This document shows positions 1 through 10,362 of a stretch of 64,000 nucleotides of DNA, piece after piece. The notes under the pieces are model-generated. The model ran no database searches and was not told where the DNA came from. It saw only the letters and a list, made by a program, of their open reading frames with translations. The position numbers were made by a program, and so were the translations under genes. The stretch is taken from assembly GCF_030272615.1 (NCBI RefSeq), contig NC_081406.1:485057900-485121899 (forward strand), in the 5' to 3' direction. Within the stretch, counting starts at the first letter, position 1. Each line of letters begins with the position of its first letter. The stretch comes from Cryptomeria japonica. Its lineage: Eukaryota > Streptophyta > Pinopsida > Cupressales > Cupressaceae.

Positions 1-189
1 TGTGGATGACTTTATGTTTATGTTTCATGCATTAATCCCTACCGGTATAGCAATTTATTGTTAACACTATCTACCGGCATACTTAACTAGTTTACCGGTA
101 TTAAGCATCAAGTTGGTTAATTGGTTTTTGGTCTGAATTTATTTGACAACTGATTCACCCCCCCTCTCAGTTGTCTCCGGGACCTAACA
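1..189 (+). repeat. 3' end of an LTR (element X) cut by the window edge
   Basis: The segment ends in a C-tract (GATTCACCCCCCC at about 154) and CTAACA at 184-189, exactly as the other LTRs here end. From 190 the sequence abruptly resumes the LTR of element A: the stretch beginning TATTCAT matches 11311 onward in A's 3' LTR. X is therefore an LTR element inserted into A's 5' LTR. Its body lies left of the window. The predicted target duplication is TATTC (190-194), whose partner would be outside the window. Confidence 0.75.
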
Positions 190-728
190 TATTCATTTAA
201 TTTGAATATCGATACATGGATGGGATCGATAGTTTTATCTGCACTATAAGAATAAGTTTATGTTTGAAGAAGTGATATCATTCGGTGAATGTTTTTGTAT
301 TGTAGGGCAGACATCTGTGCTTAACTGGAACTGTATCAAGCATTAGGAGATGCTACTTTCACAATTCATTCTTTCCAGATTGTAGTCTGATGTTTTTTTA
401 AGTCAATGAGACTTCTTTTTGTGATGAGCAGTGAGCTCTAGGTGGTTGGCCTGATTTCAAGTGCAATCCCCATTGTAATTTCACATACTACTGCAGAAGT
501 ATTATATGATTGTGGGTAGGGTTTCCCACCGTGGTTTTTCTATTTACCAAGTTTTTCACGTCAAAATATTGGTGTTGTGTGTACTGTTCTTTCATGTTCT
601 ATTCTTCATTATGTTGGTTTCTTTGTGCTCCAGTTTAATGGTTTTGATATGCATTAGTTTTGATTTCTGATGGTAAACTGATTCACCCCCCCTCTAAGTT
701 TACTCCCAGCATCAGATCTTATCTAACA
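190..728 (+). repeat. Element A 5' LTR, 3' half
   Basis: Matches 11311-11851 of A's 3' LTR along its length. It contains the shared hairpin GTGGG (512-516)/CCCAC (525-529), the C-tract near 687 and the terminal CTAACA at 723-728. The first part of the LTR is displaced by the element X insertion. The primer site that should follow at about 730 is decayed (TTGTTATTAGAG instead of TTGGTATCAGAG). Confidence 0.8.
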
Positions 729-783
729 ATTGTTATTAGAGAAAGGTCCTCTCTGCAGAAGCTTAACCGCTTGACGAGATCCG

Positions 784-1782
784 ATGGCAATTGTATCTAG
801 TTCTACATTCAATCCTTATCGGAAGGAGAGTCCCAGATTTGATGGTACAAATTACAAAATATGGTAGCGAATGAAGATTCATCTTAGATGTCTTGGAGTT
901 GAAGTTTGGGAGATAGTGGAGAAAGGGTATATACCCTATGATCCTAATTCTCGAACACCGACACCTGCTGATGAACAGAAGAAGGCTGAAAATGATGTCA
1001 CAGCTAAAGAAGCATTGTTAAGTGCCCTATCTAATGAAAAGCTACTGAATGTCATGGAGTTGGAGAGTGCAAAGCTGATCTGGACAAAGCTTGAAACTCT
1101 TTATGAAGGCAACCAGGCTGTGAAAATTGCAAAAATTGAAAGTTTCTGGGTAAGGTATGAAACTTTAAAGATGGAAGAAGATGAGAAGATAAGTTCTTTC
1201 ATGGATAGAGTAAATGATTTTTTTATGGGAATCAAATTTTGTGACGGATCGGTTAGTGAGGATGAGATAGTGTCAAAGGTTCTGAGAGTTCTACCTCCAG
1301 CTTAAAACATGAAGGCTACTGCAATCAATGAACTTTGGACAATGTCAAGTACCCATGCTACCAGAGATACACTACTTGGGAAATTGACTACTTTTGAGCT
1401 TGAGGAACTTGGAGATCAGAGTGCTACTAAAACTGAGACTATATTTAAAGCATCTGCCTCTGGTAAGCAAAAGATAGATTGGAAGGAGATGTATGCTAAA
1501 GATATGGACATTGAAAGAGAAGAAAGAGAACTTTAAGAGCTAGAAACCCTGATTGCTAGAAGAATTCCTAAAGGACCAGTTGGAAGTAAGTATGAAGGAA
1601 AAGACCCTTTTATATGTTTTTCATGTAATAAGATTGGTCATTTTTTTTCTAGATGGCCTGAAAGAGCTGCTAGGAATCATGAAAGATTTGTAGAGAGCTA
1701 TAAGCCTAATCCGGAATATTAGAACAGACCTAGATTTAGAAGTAATAAGGATAAATCATGTTATTATGCTAGTGATGATGAA

Positions 1783-1827
<45 letters not shown>

Positions 1828-1840
1828 CGGTAATAGAGTT
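784..1840 (+). pseudogene. Element A gag (UBN2 type), broken
   Basis: Capsid-like gag of a Ty1/copia retrotransposon. The start at 784 (MAIVSSSTF) matches the start used in element G. Seen: a DGTNYKIW motif near 841, the UBN2-type region (LETLYEG, RYETLKMEEDEKI, VSKVLRVLPP), and one zinc knuckle at 1615-1656 whose last Cys has become Trp (CFSCNKIGHFFSRW). Stops interrupt it at about 865, 1302, 1534 and 1721. An acidic run encoded by a GAT repeat follows the knuckle. It would package element RNA if intact; here it is dead. Elements D and G carry better-preserved copies. Confidence 0.85.
1783..1827 (+). repeat. (GAT)15 microsatellite in gag
   Basis: Fifteen uninterrupted GAT units, encoding an Asp run after the zinc knuckle. 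Element G has only a short, interrupted acidic stretch at the same place (about 55600-55645), so the run expanded after the copies separated. Confidence 0.9.
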
Positions 1841-1939
1841 GCCTATGGGAAAAACTAGGTTTTTATTGCTATCAAGGATGATTCTCTGGAAGTTGTCATT
1901 GAAGCAACTCATATACTAAGGAAAAGGCTTTAGCTGCTA

Positions 1940-3868
1940 AATTGAAGAAAAGGATGAATGGGTTATAGTCAGTGGATGCTCACATCACATGACTGGTGAC
2001 AAGAGAAAATTTCTATCACTACAAGAATTTGATGGTGGATTAGTCAAATTTAGAGATAACAAGGCATGTAGGATCAAAGGTAAGGGAACAATATCATTGG
2101 ATGGTAAGACTAACCCTGATAATGTTTATTATGTTGAAGGCTTAAAGCATAATCTTTTAAGTGTAGGTCAGATGGTGGATAGAGGATTTCATTTACAATT
2201 CAAGTATGTGAAATGTAAGATCATCAATAGATCTGGATTGGAAATTTCTTTCAGAACTTAGACCAATGGAAACATCTTTCATTTGAGCTCTGATGAGAAA
2301 TCTTGCTTGATTGATCAGATTGATGAAAGTTGGTTATGGCATAAGAGGATGTGTCATGTAAATTATGATTGCATAGTGAAGAATAGTTCAACATAGGCTA
2401 TCATAGATTTTCCCAAAATTGTTAAACCTCATAATCCAGTATGTAGAGAATGTCAAATGGGTAAGCAAGTTAGAACTTCTTTTAGAAGCATACATGATAA
2501 ATCTAATGAAATTGTTGATCTTATTCATACTAATCTGTGTGGACTGGCAAGGACTAAAAGTTTTCAAGGTGACAGATACTTTATGTTACATATTGATGAT
2601 TATTCTAGAATGATATGGGTAGCATTTTTGAAAGAAAAATCTGAAGTTTTTGAGAAATTCAAAATCTTTAAATGTATGGTTGAGACTGAGACATGACTGA
2701 AGATAAAGTGTTTGAGATCAGATCAAGGCAGTGAGTTTACATCCAGTGAATTCAACAACTTTTGTGAGAAGAATGGAAGACAACTTTCTGCACCTAGGAC
2801 TCCACAGCAGAATGGATTGGTGGAAAAGAAGAACAGAACCATATTGGATGCGGCAAGGACTATGATGACAAAAGCTAAATTGTCTAATATTTATTGGAGG
2901 GAAGTTGTCAATACAGTTGTATACACTTTCAATAGAGTACACATAAAAGGTGATACCGGTAAGACTCTTTATGAATTATGGTTTGGTCATACTCCTACTA
3001 TCAGATATTTCAGAATTTTTGGAAGTAAATGTTATAGTAAAAGAGATGATGCAATGGGAAAATTTGATCCTAGAAGTGATGAAGGAATATTTTTTGGTTA
3101 TTCTACTAAGAGAAAGGCATATAGATTTTATAACAAAAGATTGAATAGGATAACAAAGAGCATAAATGTCAAGGTGGATGAACATGGCAGTAATTAGATC
3201 AGATCATATGACTATGGATCGGAAGATGAATTTATCATACCTAAACCGGAAATACATGAAGCTACTTAGAATAGTGAACCTGTCACTCTAGTAACATCAA
3301 AAAACTCAACTGTGATAGATGAACAACAGAAAGAGTCAATAAATCAAGAAAATTCAAAGACTCCCAGCTATGTGAAACTAAATCATTTTGAAGATCAGAT
3401 CATTGGGGATTGTTGCAAGGTATGCACCCTTGGTTTCCTTGTGTTGTGCACCACAGTGCTTGGGTTTGTGTCATGGCTTAACCACCTCCTGTGGATTATA
3501 TTAGTTTCATGACTTAGCAAGAAACAATCATGTACTTCATTATCTATTGTTGAAGTGGAATATGTAGTTGTTGCTACCAACTGTACTCAGATTTTATGGA
3601 TGAAACAAATGCTAAAAGATATAAGGGTAAGTTATGATGAGCCTATTGTTATTCACTGTGATAATATTGCTACTATTGATATGTCAAATAATTCGGTATT
3701 TCATTCCAAATCAAAACACATTTCTATAAGGTACAACTTCTTGAAAGAAAAGGTTGAAGCAAAGAAGTCAGATTGGTTCATGTGCCTACTAAGGAGAAGA
3801 TTGCAGATATTCTAACTAAACCTTTGCCTAAAGATACTTTTGAATATCTTAGAGACCAATTAGGGGTT
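1940..3868 (+). pseudogene. Element A pol relic: protease, integrase, RNase H; RT lost
   Basis: The protease region (about 1960-2260) reads VSGCSHHMTGD, so the catalytic Asp of the D-S-G motif is gone. Integrase follows: a pre-integrase segment at 2280-2480, then a catalytic core with LIHTNLCG (first Asp now Asn, 2532-2534), LRSDQGSEF and NGLVEKKN, and the conserved GKTLYELWFGHTPTIRYFRIFG segment to about 3197. After IIGD at about 3410 the reverse transcriptase is absent and replaced by unrelated sequence. RNase H resumes at about 3516 (SIVEVEYVVVATNCTQILW) and runs to the insertion point of element B. Several stops and frame changes; nonfunctional. Confidence 0.85.
3412..3512. other. Filler replacing the RT domain of element A
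   Basis: In element D the sequence GATCATTGGGGAT continues into AAAAATAATGTAG and the RT. In A the same anchor runs into about 90 bp unlike any other part of the window before rejoining RNase H. The source was not identified. Confidence 0.6.
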
Positions 3869-3873
3869 ACCAA
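3869..3873. repeat. Target-site duplicate ACCAA, left of element B
   Basis: ACCAA directly before B's 5' LTR. The identical ACCAA follows its 3' LTR at 10358-10362. Confidence 0.95.
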
Positions 3874-4671
3874 TGTCCGCATTCTAAACTCATATGAGAA
3901 TGGTTGATGTTGTAATTGATGGCAACCAACTGATATTAGGTCTCTTCACACACACTGGCAGCAGGGTCAACATCGATACCATCTACCAACACTAGCAGGA
4001 ATATTCACCGGCATCCAGATTACATTGGCAATGAAGTATACCGGCACTCAGGCTGACATGAGACAAGTTTTTTTTATGTGAATTGTATTATAAATATAAT
4101 TATATTTTGTAAGCCGACTTGGTATATTGTAAAGACTCATATATGTGTGAGATCTCATAGGTCATTTTGTATAGTAGGATATTTTTATGTATGAGGTGAT
4201 ATAGTGGTCAACGAAGGGTTTTTGGTTAAGGTATTTGACTGAGCTTAAACCAGTACTAAATCAAGCATTAGAGATGCTATTTTGAGTAGTACATTGTATT
4301 GGATTTAATTCGCCTTATTTTAGTCAGTGAGACTCTTCTTTTGAGCAATGAGCTCTAGGATGTTGGCCTTCTTGCATGTGCAGGCCCCTATTGTAATTAA
4401 TATTTATTCATATTGGCTAGTGAGTAAATATTGTGGGTCACAAATCCCACCGAGTTTTTTCCCACACCGGGTTTCCTCGTTAAAATATCTTGTGTTATGG
4501 TGTACATTTATGTTGTCTCTGTTACTTTTTTTTACTGCATTATTTCTTGCTTACCGGTACATTGATTTGGGTTGCAAAGTTATAAATAAGTTTAAATATT
4601 CCACTAATCCGTTAGACACCGATTCACCCCCCCTCCTCTCAGTGTCTTTGGGACTATCATTGAATCTAACA
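3874..4671 (+). repeat. Element B 5' LTR
   Basis: Starts TGTCCGCATT, ends TCTAACA, 798 bp, and aligns end to end with 9562-10357 with scattered differences. A TATA-like AT run lies near 4087-4105 and the hairpin GTGGG (4433-4437)/CCCAC (4446-4450) downstream. The C-tract at about 4626 precedes the end. Confidence 0.93.
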
Positions 4672-4673
4672 AT

Positions 4674-4685
4674 TGGTATCAGATC
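4674..4685 (+). promoter_or_regulatory. Element B primer-binding site
   Basis: TGGTATCAGATC two bases after the LTR. It matches the plant copia initiator-Met tRNA site TGGTATCAGAGC at all but two positions. Confidence 0.85.
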
Positions 4686-4742
4686 CTAATCCTCTATTTG
4701 CAAAAGATTAACAGCTTGAGGAAGATTCTGAAACCGGTACAG

Positions 4743-5853
4743 ATGGAGAGTTTGGGAAAATAGTTGGAAGGAGCTCTTGAAGATTTTGATACAGAAAAAT
4801 TGAAGAATATCAAACTTGAAGATGATCTAAGGACTGCTAAGGAATTCATTAAAGGACTTCAAGAGAACTTAGTTATAGCACAAAACAAGAGGAAGGAACT
4901 TCATGAGAAAATGCAGAAACATGATGATGAAAAAGAAATTCTTAGTGATATTGCAAATAAGTTGAGGCAAGAGAACACTAACATGAGGAATGAAATACAA
5001 GATTTAACCATGAGGCTATGTAAGGATCTTGAAGATAGAAAGAAGAATTAAGAAGACTTGACTAGGAGACTTAATGATGGAGCAAATGAAAATTTGAGAC
5101 TTTGTCATGAGAATGATATGCTAAAGATAGATTTGATTCACATGCAACATGATAAAGATGAGCTTAGGAGACAAATTGGCATTCTGGAAAATGAGTATCA
5201 CTGCAAATGAACACAAAGACAAATTCAAGAAAAGTTCAGAAAGACTTGATGACATGCTGAAAAGACAAAAACCTGATGGAGATACAATTGGACTTGGATT
5301 TGAACATGGAGAAAGTTTCAAGACTGCAAATAATCAAGATCACAGTAAACCGGTAAGAGAACCTAATGCTTATAAATTTAATGGGAAATGTTTTAATTGC
5401 AACAAGTTTGGTCATAGAGAAAATCAGTGCAGATTTAGAAATAATCAGAATACAAACTTACCCACCGGTCAATGTTCCAAATGCAACAAAGTTGGTCATA
5501 ATTCAAAAAATTGCAGAATGAATGTGAAATTCTATGTTTGTGGTAGATTTGGGCATTTATCTAATCAATACAGAACACAAACTGGTAAAGGATATGGAAA
5601 GGTTATTCACAGGAATAATGTAACTTGTTATGCATGTAACAAGATTGGACATATTGCAAAATTTTGTAGGAGCAAGACTATACTAGCGAACAATAAAGGA
5701 TCTAGTGTGAAGGGAAAAGAAAAGGTAAACAAAATAAAGCAAGAATTTTCAAAACAATGGATTAAGAAGGGAGATCAGAAAGTTGATGAAACTATCTTTG
5801 CACCGGTAGAACAAAGCAATCCTCCACTGGTAGGAGATTCTTCATCCAACTAA
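4743..5853 (+). pseudogene. Element B gag-like ORF: coiled coil plus CCHC knuckles
   Basis: Start at 4743 (MESLGK). The first half is a highly charged predicted coiled coil (ALEDFDTEKLKNIKLEDDL, then ENTNMRNEIQDLTMR), broken by stops at about 4761 and 5049 and a frame change near 5200. The second half (5149-5853 frame) carries CCHC zinc knuckles: CFNCNKFGHRENQC (5389-5430), CSKCNKVGHNSKNC (5473-5514), a damaged third (YVCGRFGHLSNQY) and CYACNKIGHIAKFC (5626-5667), then a basic tail. It resembles the RNA-binding part of a copia gag without the UBN2 capsid region of A, D and G. Element F has the same layout at 50431-51596. Confidence 0.8.
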
Positions 5854-6007
5854 GGAATAATCCTTAGGGGGTATTGTAGCATGTTGAAAAACATGCATTC
5901 TACCCTTAGTTGATGGTAAGAAGATACATTTCTTCTTTACTGGCAGATGTGTTAAGTTTTCACTTAACTGGCAAGCATTTAATGCGGGTTTTGAAGAAAT
6001 TTTTGGT

Positions 6008-6014
6008 TATATAA
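6008..6014 (+). promoter_or_regulatory. TATA-like box upstream of element B second ORF
   Basis: TATATAA lies 144 bp before the ATG at 6158, in a 300-bp gap between the two ORFs with no coding signal. It could be an internal promoter for the second ORF. No equally clear box was seen in the matching gap of element F. Confidence 0.3.
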
Positions 6015-6157
6015 CACCGAAAAACCCTCATTTCAACTCACCAAGCATTCAAACATTCAGAGAGCGTGAAATTGAGCGAAGACAATCTAAAGGCGAAGTA
6101 GCGAAGTGATTTTTAGGCATTCAAGGATTTCAAGTTAAGAGGTATTTATCTTTCAAA

Positions 6158-9100
6158 ATGGCATCTTCATCTTCTACACCTAATTTTATTGCAAACCCTA
6201 CTATGGTAGAGAACATCAAGCACCCTAGACCTATATTCAAGAGCATCCCTGAAATTGCTAAACAAGATGATTCTATCGGAGCTTTTTCAAAAGTTTTGAA
6301 GGGTGTCGCTTTTGCCGAAGACCCGAGAATCTATATCCAGTGCAACATAGAAGACCTAGGGACTGAGGACTTGAAGAAAATGTTTAATGATGTTATTAGT
6401 AATGAGAAAGGTCTAATTAAACCTGAACATAAGATTGTTGAAGACTTAGGTTTTGTTGAAATTCTACGCATTCCTGAATTTCTGAAGGGTGTAGTCCATC
6501 TTGTGTTGAGCAGAGTCCATGGAGAATTTATGTGGTTAGAGTCAGTTTGCAAAATAACCAAGGAAGCAATTAAGACAGTTACTAGTTTACCCTCAACTAG
6601 TAGTAGGCCTAACAAAACCAAGAAAATACCTAATAAGGGTGTGATGAGCTTAACCGAAGCTACATCCAACAGCAGATCCCTTAGAGTCAATGATGCTAAC
6701 ACATGCAAACAGGTTGAATTTGGTTTCTAGCCTTTGTATTCACAATGCATATGAGATGGTAAAGAACAACACTAAAATTGATGTTTGTGAATGGCTTAAG
6801 GATGAATTGATTGATAACTTGAAGAAGATTAAAGGTGACAAGAAAGGAACTTTTTGCTTTGGCAACTTGCTTGTCTGTCTGATGCTTTACTTCACCAAAG
6901 AGATACCTGACATTGGTCATAAGGATTTTGGATATGACATCCCGGTAGGAAAACAGATTTTGGAAGCTTTCACCGGTATGGGCACTGACTATGACAAGAT
7001 CATCACAGATTATTTCAAAACTTTTTCAACCAAAATGAAGGAAAGAGAGAGATTACCGCAGAGTATAGTTGACAAGTATGACAAACAAATCTTCATTGTT
7101 ATTAAACATGATGAGACATGGATGGAAGCATTTAGCCCTAGAACTATTTGGGTTACTGAAATGTGTTATGAAGTTGATGTATCCATTCTTGAAACATATG
7201 CAAAAACACTACTTGATGCACCTAGAGAGCCATCTGAAGAAATTTTTGGAAATGCTGAGACTATTGAGAGTGTCATTTCAATGCAAAAGGAGAGAAAAAG
7301 GAGAGAAAATTTTATCAGATATGCATCCAAGATGGCCAAGGAGGTTAAAGAAAATGTAATGAACTTGAGTGGCATATCTGCTAGTGAAATGGAAGGGCTG
7401 AAAATGGAAGCACATGTTTCACTGATTGTCACTTCTGATACCAACAGTGGAAAGGCATCTAAATTCAAGATAGTAGAGAGGAAGAAGAGAAAACCCTCAC
7501 CAGTACCTTCTTCTTCTCCCAAGAGAACCAGAACACTAAGGAAGAAGCAACAGGCAGTTAGGGAACCTAAGAAGAAGCTTACATCGAAGAAGAAACAGTC
7601 ACTAGATACCCCTACTCTTGAAGGATTATTGAATGAGATAACACAGGAAGGAAATCTGATTAATGTAAATAAATTGTATCATTCTTTTAAGGATTCTAAT
7701 AGGGAAACAATAGAAGAGAGCATTATTTTGCATTGAAATATCTATAAGAAGGTTTGGATTGAAGTAATAGATGATTTGCCAAATGATCTATATATGAGAT
7801 TAGAAGCAAAAAAATTATCAGTAATGGAACTTGATAAGAAGTTGAAAGTTGAAGCATTATTGGCGGTACATCCTGTGAATTCAAAAGAGGAAATTGATAA
7901 AAAAAAACTGAGGCAAACCGGTCAGTTTTTGTCAGTGGACACCGGCAAGTGAACCTAATGGCTGGGAGAGTTAAGGAGATTGCTAATGAGACTGCAGACA
8001 AATGGGATATATTCTTTGTTGAAAAGGAAAAGGAAGAAGAAAGGAGCAGACCAAAAATGGACAAAACCTTTAAGGTATATCAGAGGGATAAGGATAAGGG
8101 TAAAGGAAAAGTTGGTGGTGTTCCTGCAATAAAGATTACAGATAATCTTCCACCTCCAACTCAGGATATCCCACCGGTACATATAGTCAGTCCACCTGAT
8201 ATGGGAACTGAAGATATTACTCTTGATAATACTAACCCGAATTCTGAGATTCTTTTTTCTATGAACGTTGATAAATAGGATATTAACATTGTTGTAGATA
8301 AGGAGACTACAAAAGTTAAGGCAGCCGATGGTGAGAATATCAAGATCTCTAAGACACTGACAAATACTATTGACTCTCAGAATACTGAGACACTGATAGA
8401 AGATAAAGGAACTAATATTGAGAAACAATCTGAGGGAGAGGTTCATGTTGAGACAGAGAAACCGACAGAGAATCTGAATAAAGAGGAATCATTTGTTGGT
8501 AATAAGAAAGAAATAATTAAGGTTATTGGAGAAGTATCTGTTGAGAGGAAAGCTATTGCTGAACCAAGCACATCTACAGGTGAATTTAGACCTACTAATG
8601 TGACAAATGTTCTTTTGGATTCTATTAAAAGGATAAGAGATTGCAATGCCTTGGCATTTAAGGCTATTGATGACACACTACCTATCTTGAGGATGATTGC
8701 ACCAACATGTAAGATAGATCACATTGGCAATTCTTTAGGTAAATTGGACACCTTGTCCAAATTCATTGCTAAAAATGTTCTAACTCTAGAGAATGTGAAT
8801 GAAGGAACAGTTAAGGAGAGATTTGATAAAGAGAAGAGTGAATTATTTGAGAAAACCATCAAAAACTGTACATAGCACTTAGATTCACTGTTACCGATAC
8901 TGAATTCTACAATTTTGGAGTATAAGGAGTTGTATAGAGAAGCTTGTAAGCCTCACTATTTGACAAAGGACATTGATGAGAAGATGAAAAAGACACAAAA
9001 AGAGATTGATGACATCATAGGCAATATGATAGGTTCTTAGGAACTTACATCAGTTTTTGAACAGAAAATGACAGTGTTTGAAGAAAAATTGGAGAACTTG

Positions 9101-9238
9101 GAGAAAGAAAAGGCAAGAATAAGGCTGAAGGCCCTGGAGCTGAAGAGAAAACTTGGTCCAAGACTAGACAGTCTTATTACTCAGCATGTTGAATTAACTA
9201 AGGCAACAATCCCTGGAGAAAGACCACCGAAGCACTAG
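6158..9238 (+). pseudogene. Element B second ORF: long non-pol protein, function unknown
   Basis: Starts in a good plant context (AAAATGGC). About 1,000 codons, interrupted by a frameshift near 6720 and several stops (7734, 8276, 8873, 9038, 9236). Three parts are visible. An N-terminal globular part (about 6230-7260) includes DSIGAFSKVLKGV, SRVHGEFMWLE and KITKEAIKTV, then MCYEVDVSILETYA. A Lys/Ser-rich basic linker follows (about 7470-7600, SPVPSSSPKRTRTLRKK). The C-terminal part is acidic and then helical (8600-9210, ending in a charged coiled coil). Element F encodes a clear homologue. No RT, integrase or protease motif, signal peptide or membrane segment was found, so an envelope role is not supported. 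Confidence 0.75.
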
Positions 9239-9561
9239 ATGCTCTATCTCACCGGTATGATCCAGCAAACTGAGAAAATTATTTCTAACAGTAACAAGTT
9301 TATGTAGAGTTTGAACCTAGTTTTGGTGGATATCTTTCAGATTGTAACCAACTGGTTATAGACTTTGAGGTAGAAATTTTGAATTCTTTTTTTTTGACAT
9401 CCTTTGTCATTGATGTCAAAGGGGGAGTAGTGAAGAGAAAAATATATGCACAGATGAGATCACTTGCTCAGGGGGAGCACACTTCTTTTTGGATTTCAGT
9501 TTTGGGATAACAGTTTTGGATTTTTCTCATGAGTGTTGCCATCAATGCCAAAGGGGGAGAT
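9239..9561 (+). other. Element B 3' noncoding segment with two purine tracts
   Basis: First tract AAAGGGGGAG at 9418-9427, preceded by CATTGATGTCAA (9408-9419). Second tract AAAGGGGGAGA at 9550-9560, preceded by GTTGCCATCAATG (9535-9547). The second abuts the 3' LTR and should prime plus-strand synthesis. Confidence 0.8.
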
Positions 9562-10357
9562 TATTGGCATTCTACACTCATATGATAATGGTTGATGTTG
9601 TCATTGATGGCAACCAACTGGTATTAGGTCTCTTCACACACACCAGCAACAGCATCAACACCGATACCATCTACCGACACCGGCAAGCATATTCACTGAC
9701 ATCTAGATTACACTAGTAATGAAGTATATCGGCACTCAGGCTGACATGAGACAAGTTTTTTTTATATGAATTGTATTGTAAATATAATTATCTTTTTGTA
9801 AGCCAACTTGATATATTGTAAAGACTCATATATGTATGAGATCTCATAGGTCATTTTGTATAGTAGGAGATTTTTATGTATGAGGTGATATAGTGGATAG
9901 CGAAGGGTTTTTGGTTAAGGTATCTAACTGAGCTTAAACCGGTCTGAATCAAGCATTAGAGATGCTATTTTGAGTAGTACATTGTATTGGATTTAATTAT
10001 CCTTATTGTAGTCAGTGAGACTCTTCTTTTGAGTAGTGAGTTCTAGGTTGTTGGCCTTCCTGCATCTACAGGCCCCTATTGTAAGTAATATTTATTCATA
10101 TTGGCCAATGAGTAAATATTGTGGGTCACAAATCCCACAGAGGTTTTTCCCACACCAGGTTTCCTCGTTAAAATATCATGTGTTATGGTGTGCGTTTATG
10201 TTGTCTCTGTTACTTTTGTTTACTGCATTATTTCTTGCTTACCGGTAAATTGATTTGGGTTGCAAAGTTATAAATAAGTTTAAATATTCCACTAACTGGT
10301 TAGACACTGATTCACCACCCCCTCTTAGTGTCTTTGGGACTGTCATTGAATCTAACA
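9562..10357 (+). repeat. Element B 3' LTR
   Basis: Aligns with 3874-4671. Its CATTGATGGCAAC at 9602-9614 is the exact reverse complement of the arm at 9535-9547. Ends CTAACA. Confidence 0.93.
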
Positions 10358-10362
10358 ACCAA
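10358..10362. repeat. Target-site duplicate ACCAA, right of element B
   Basis: Identical to 3869-3873. Removing B rejoins the RNase H end and tail of element A. Confidence 0.95.

Larger units (their letters stand above)
3874..10357 (+). mobile_element. Element B: complete LTR element, no pol, two ORFs
   Basis: Both LTRs, a perfect 5-bp target duplication, a primer site (4674-4685) and purine tract (9550-9560) define the ends, 6,484 bp. Inside are a gag-like ORF with zinc knuckles (4743-5853) and a second long ORF (6158-9238). No protease, integrase, RT or RNase H motifs were found. It is therefore non-autonomous, and was inserted into the RNase H end of element A. Element F is a diverged relative. 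Confidence 0.93.

Noticed and set aside
1783-1827. GAT run as a functional acidic domain
   Set aside because: It lies in a gag already broken by several stops and is much longer than in G; best read as microsatellite expansion.
6158-9238. Element B/F second ORF as an envelope-like protein
   Set aside because: No signal peptide, membrane segment or Cys pattern could be seen; the ends are charged and helical.
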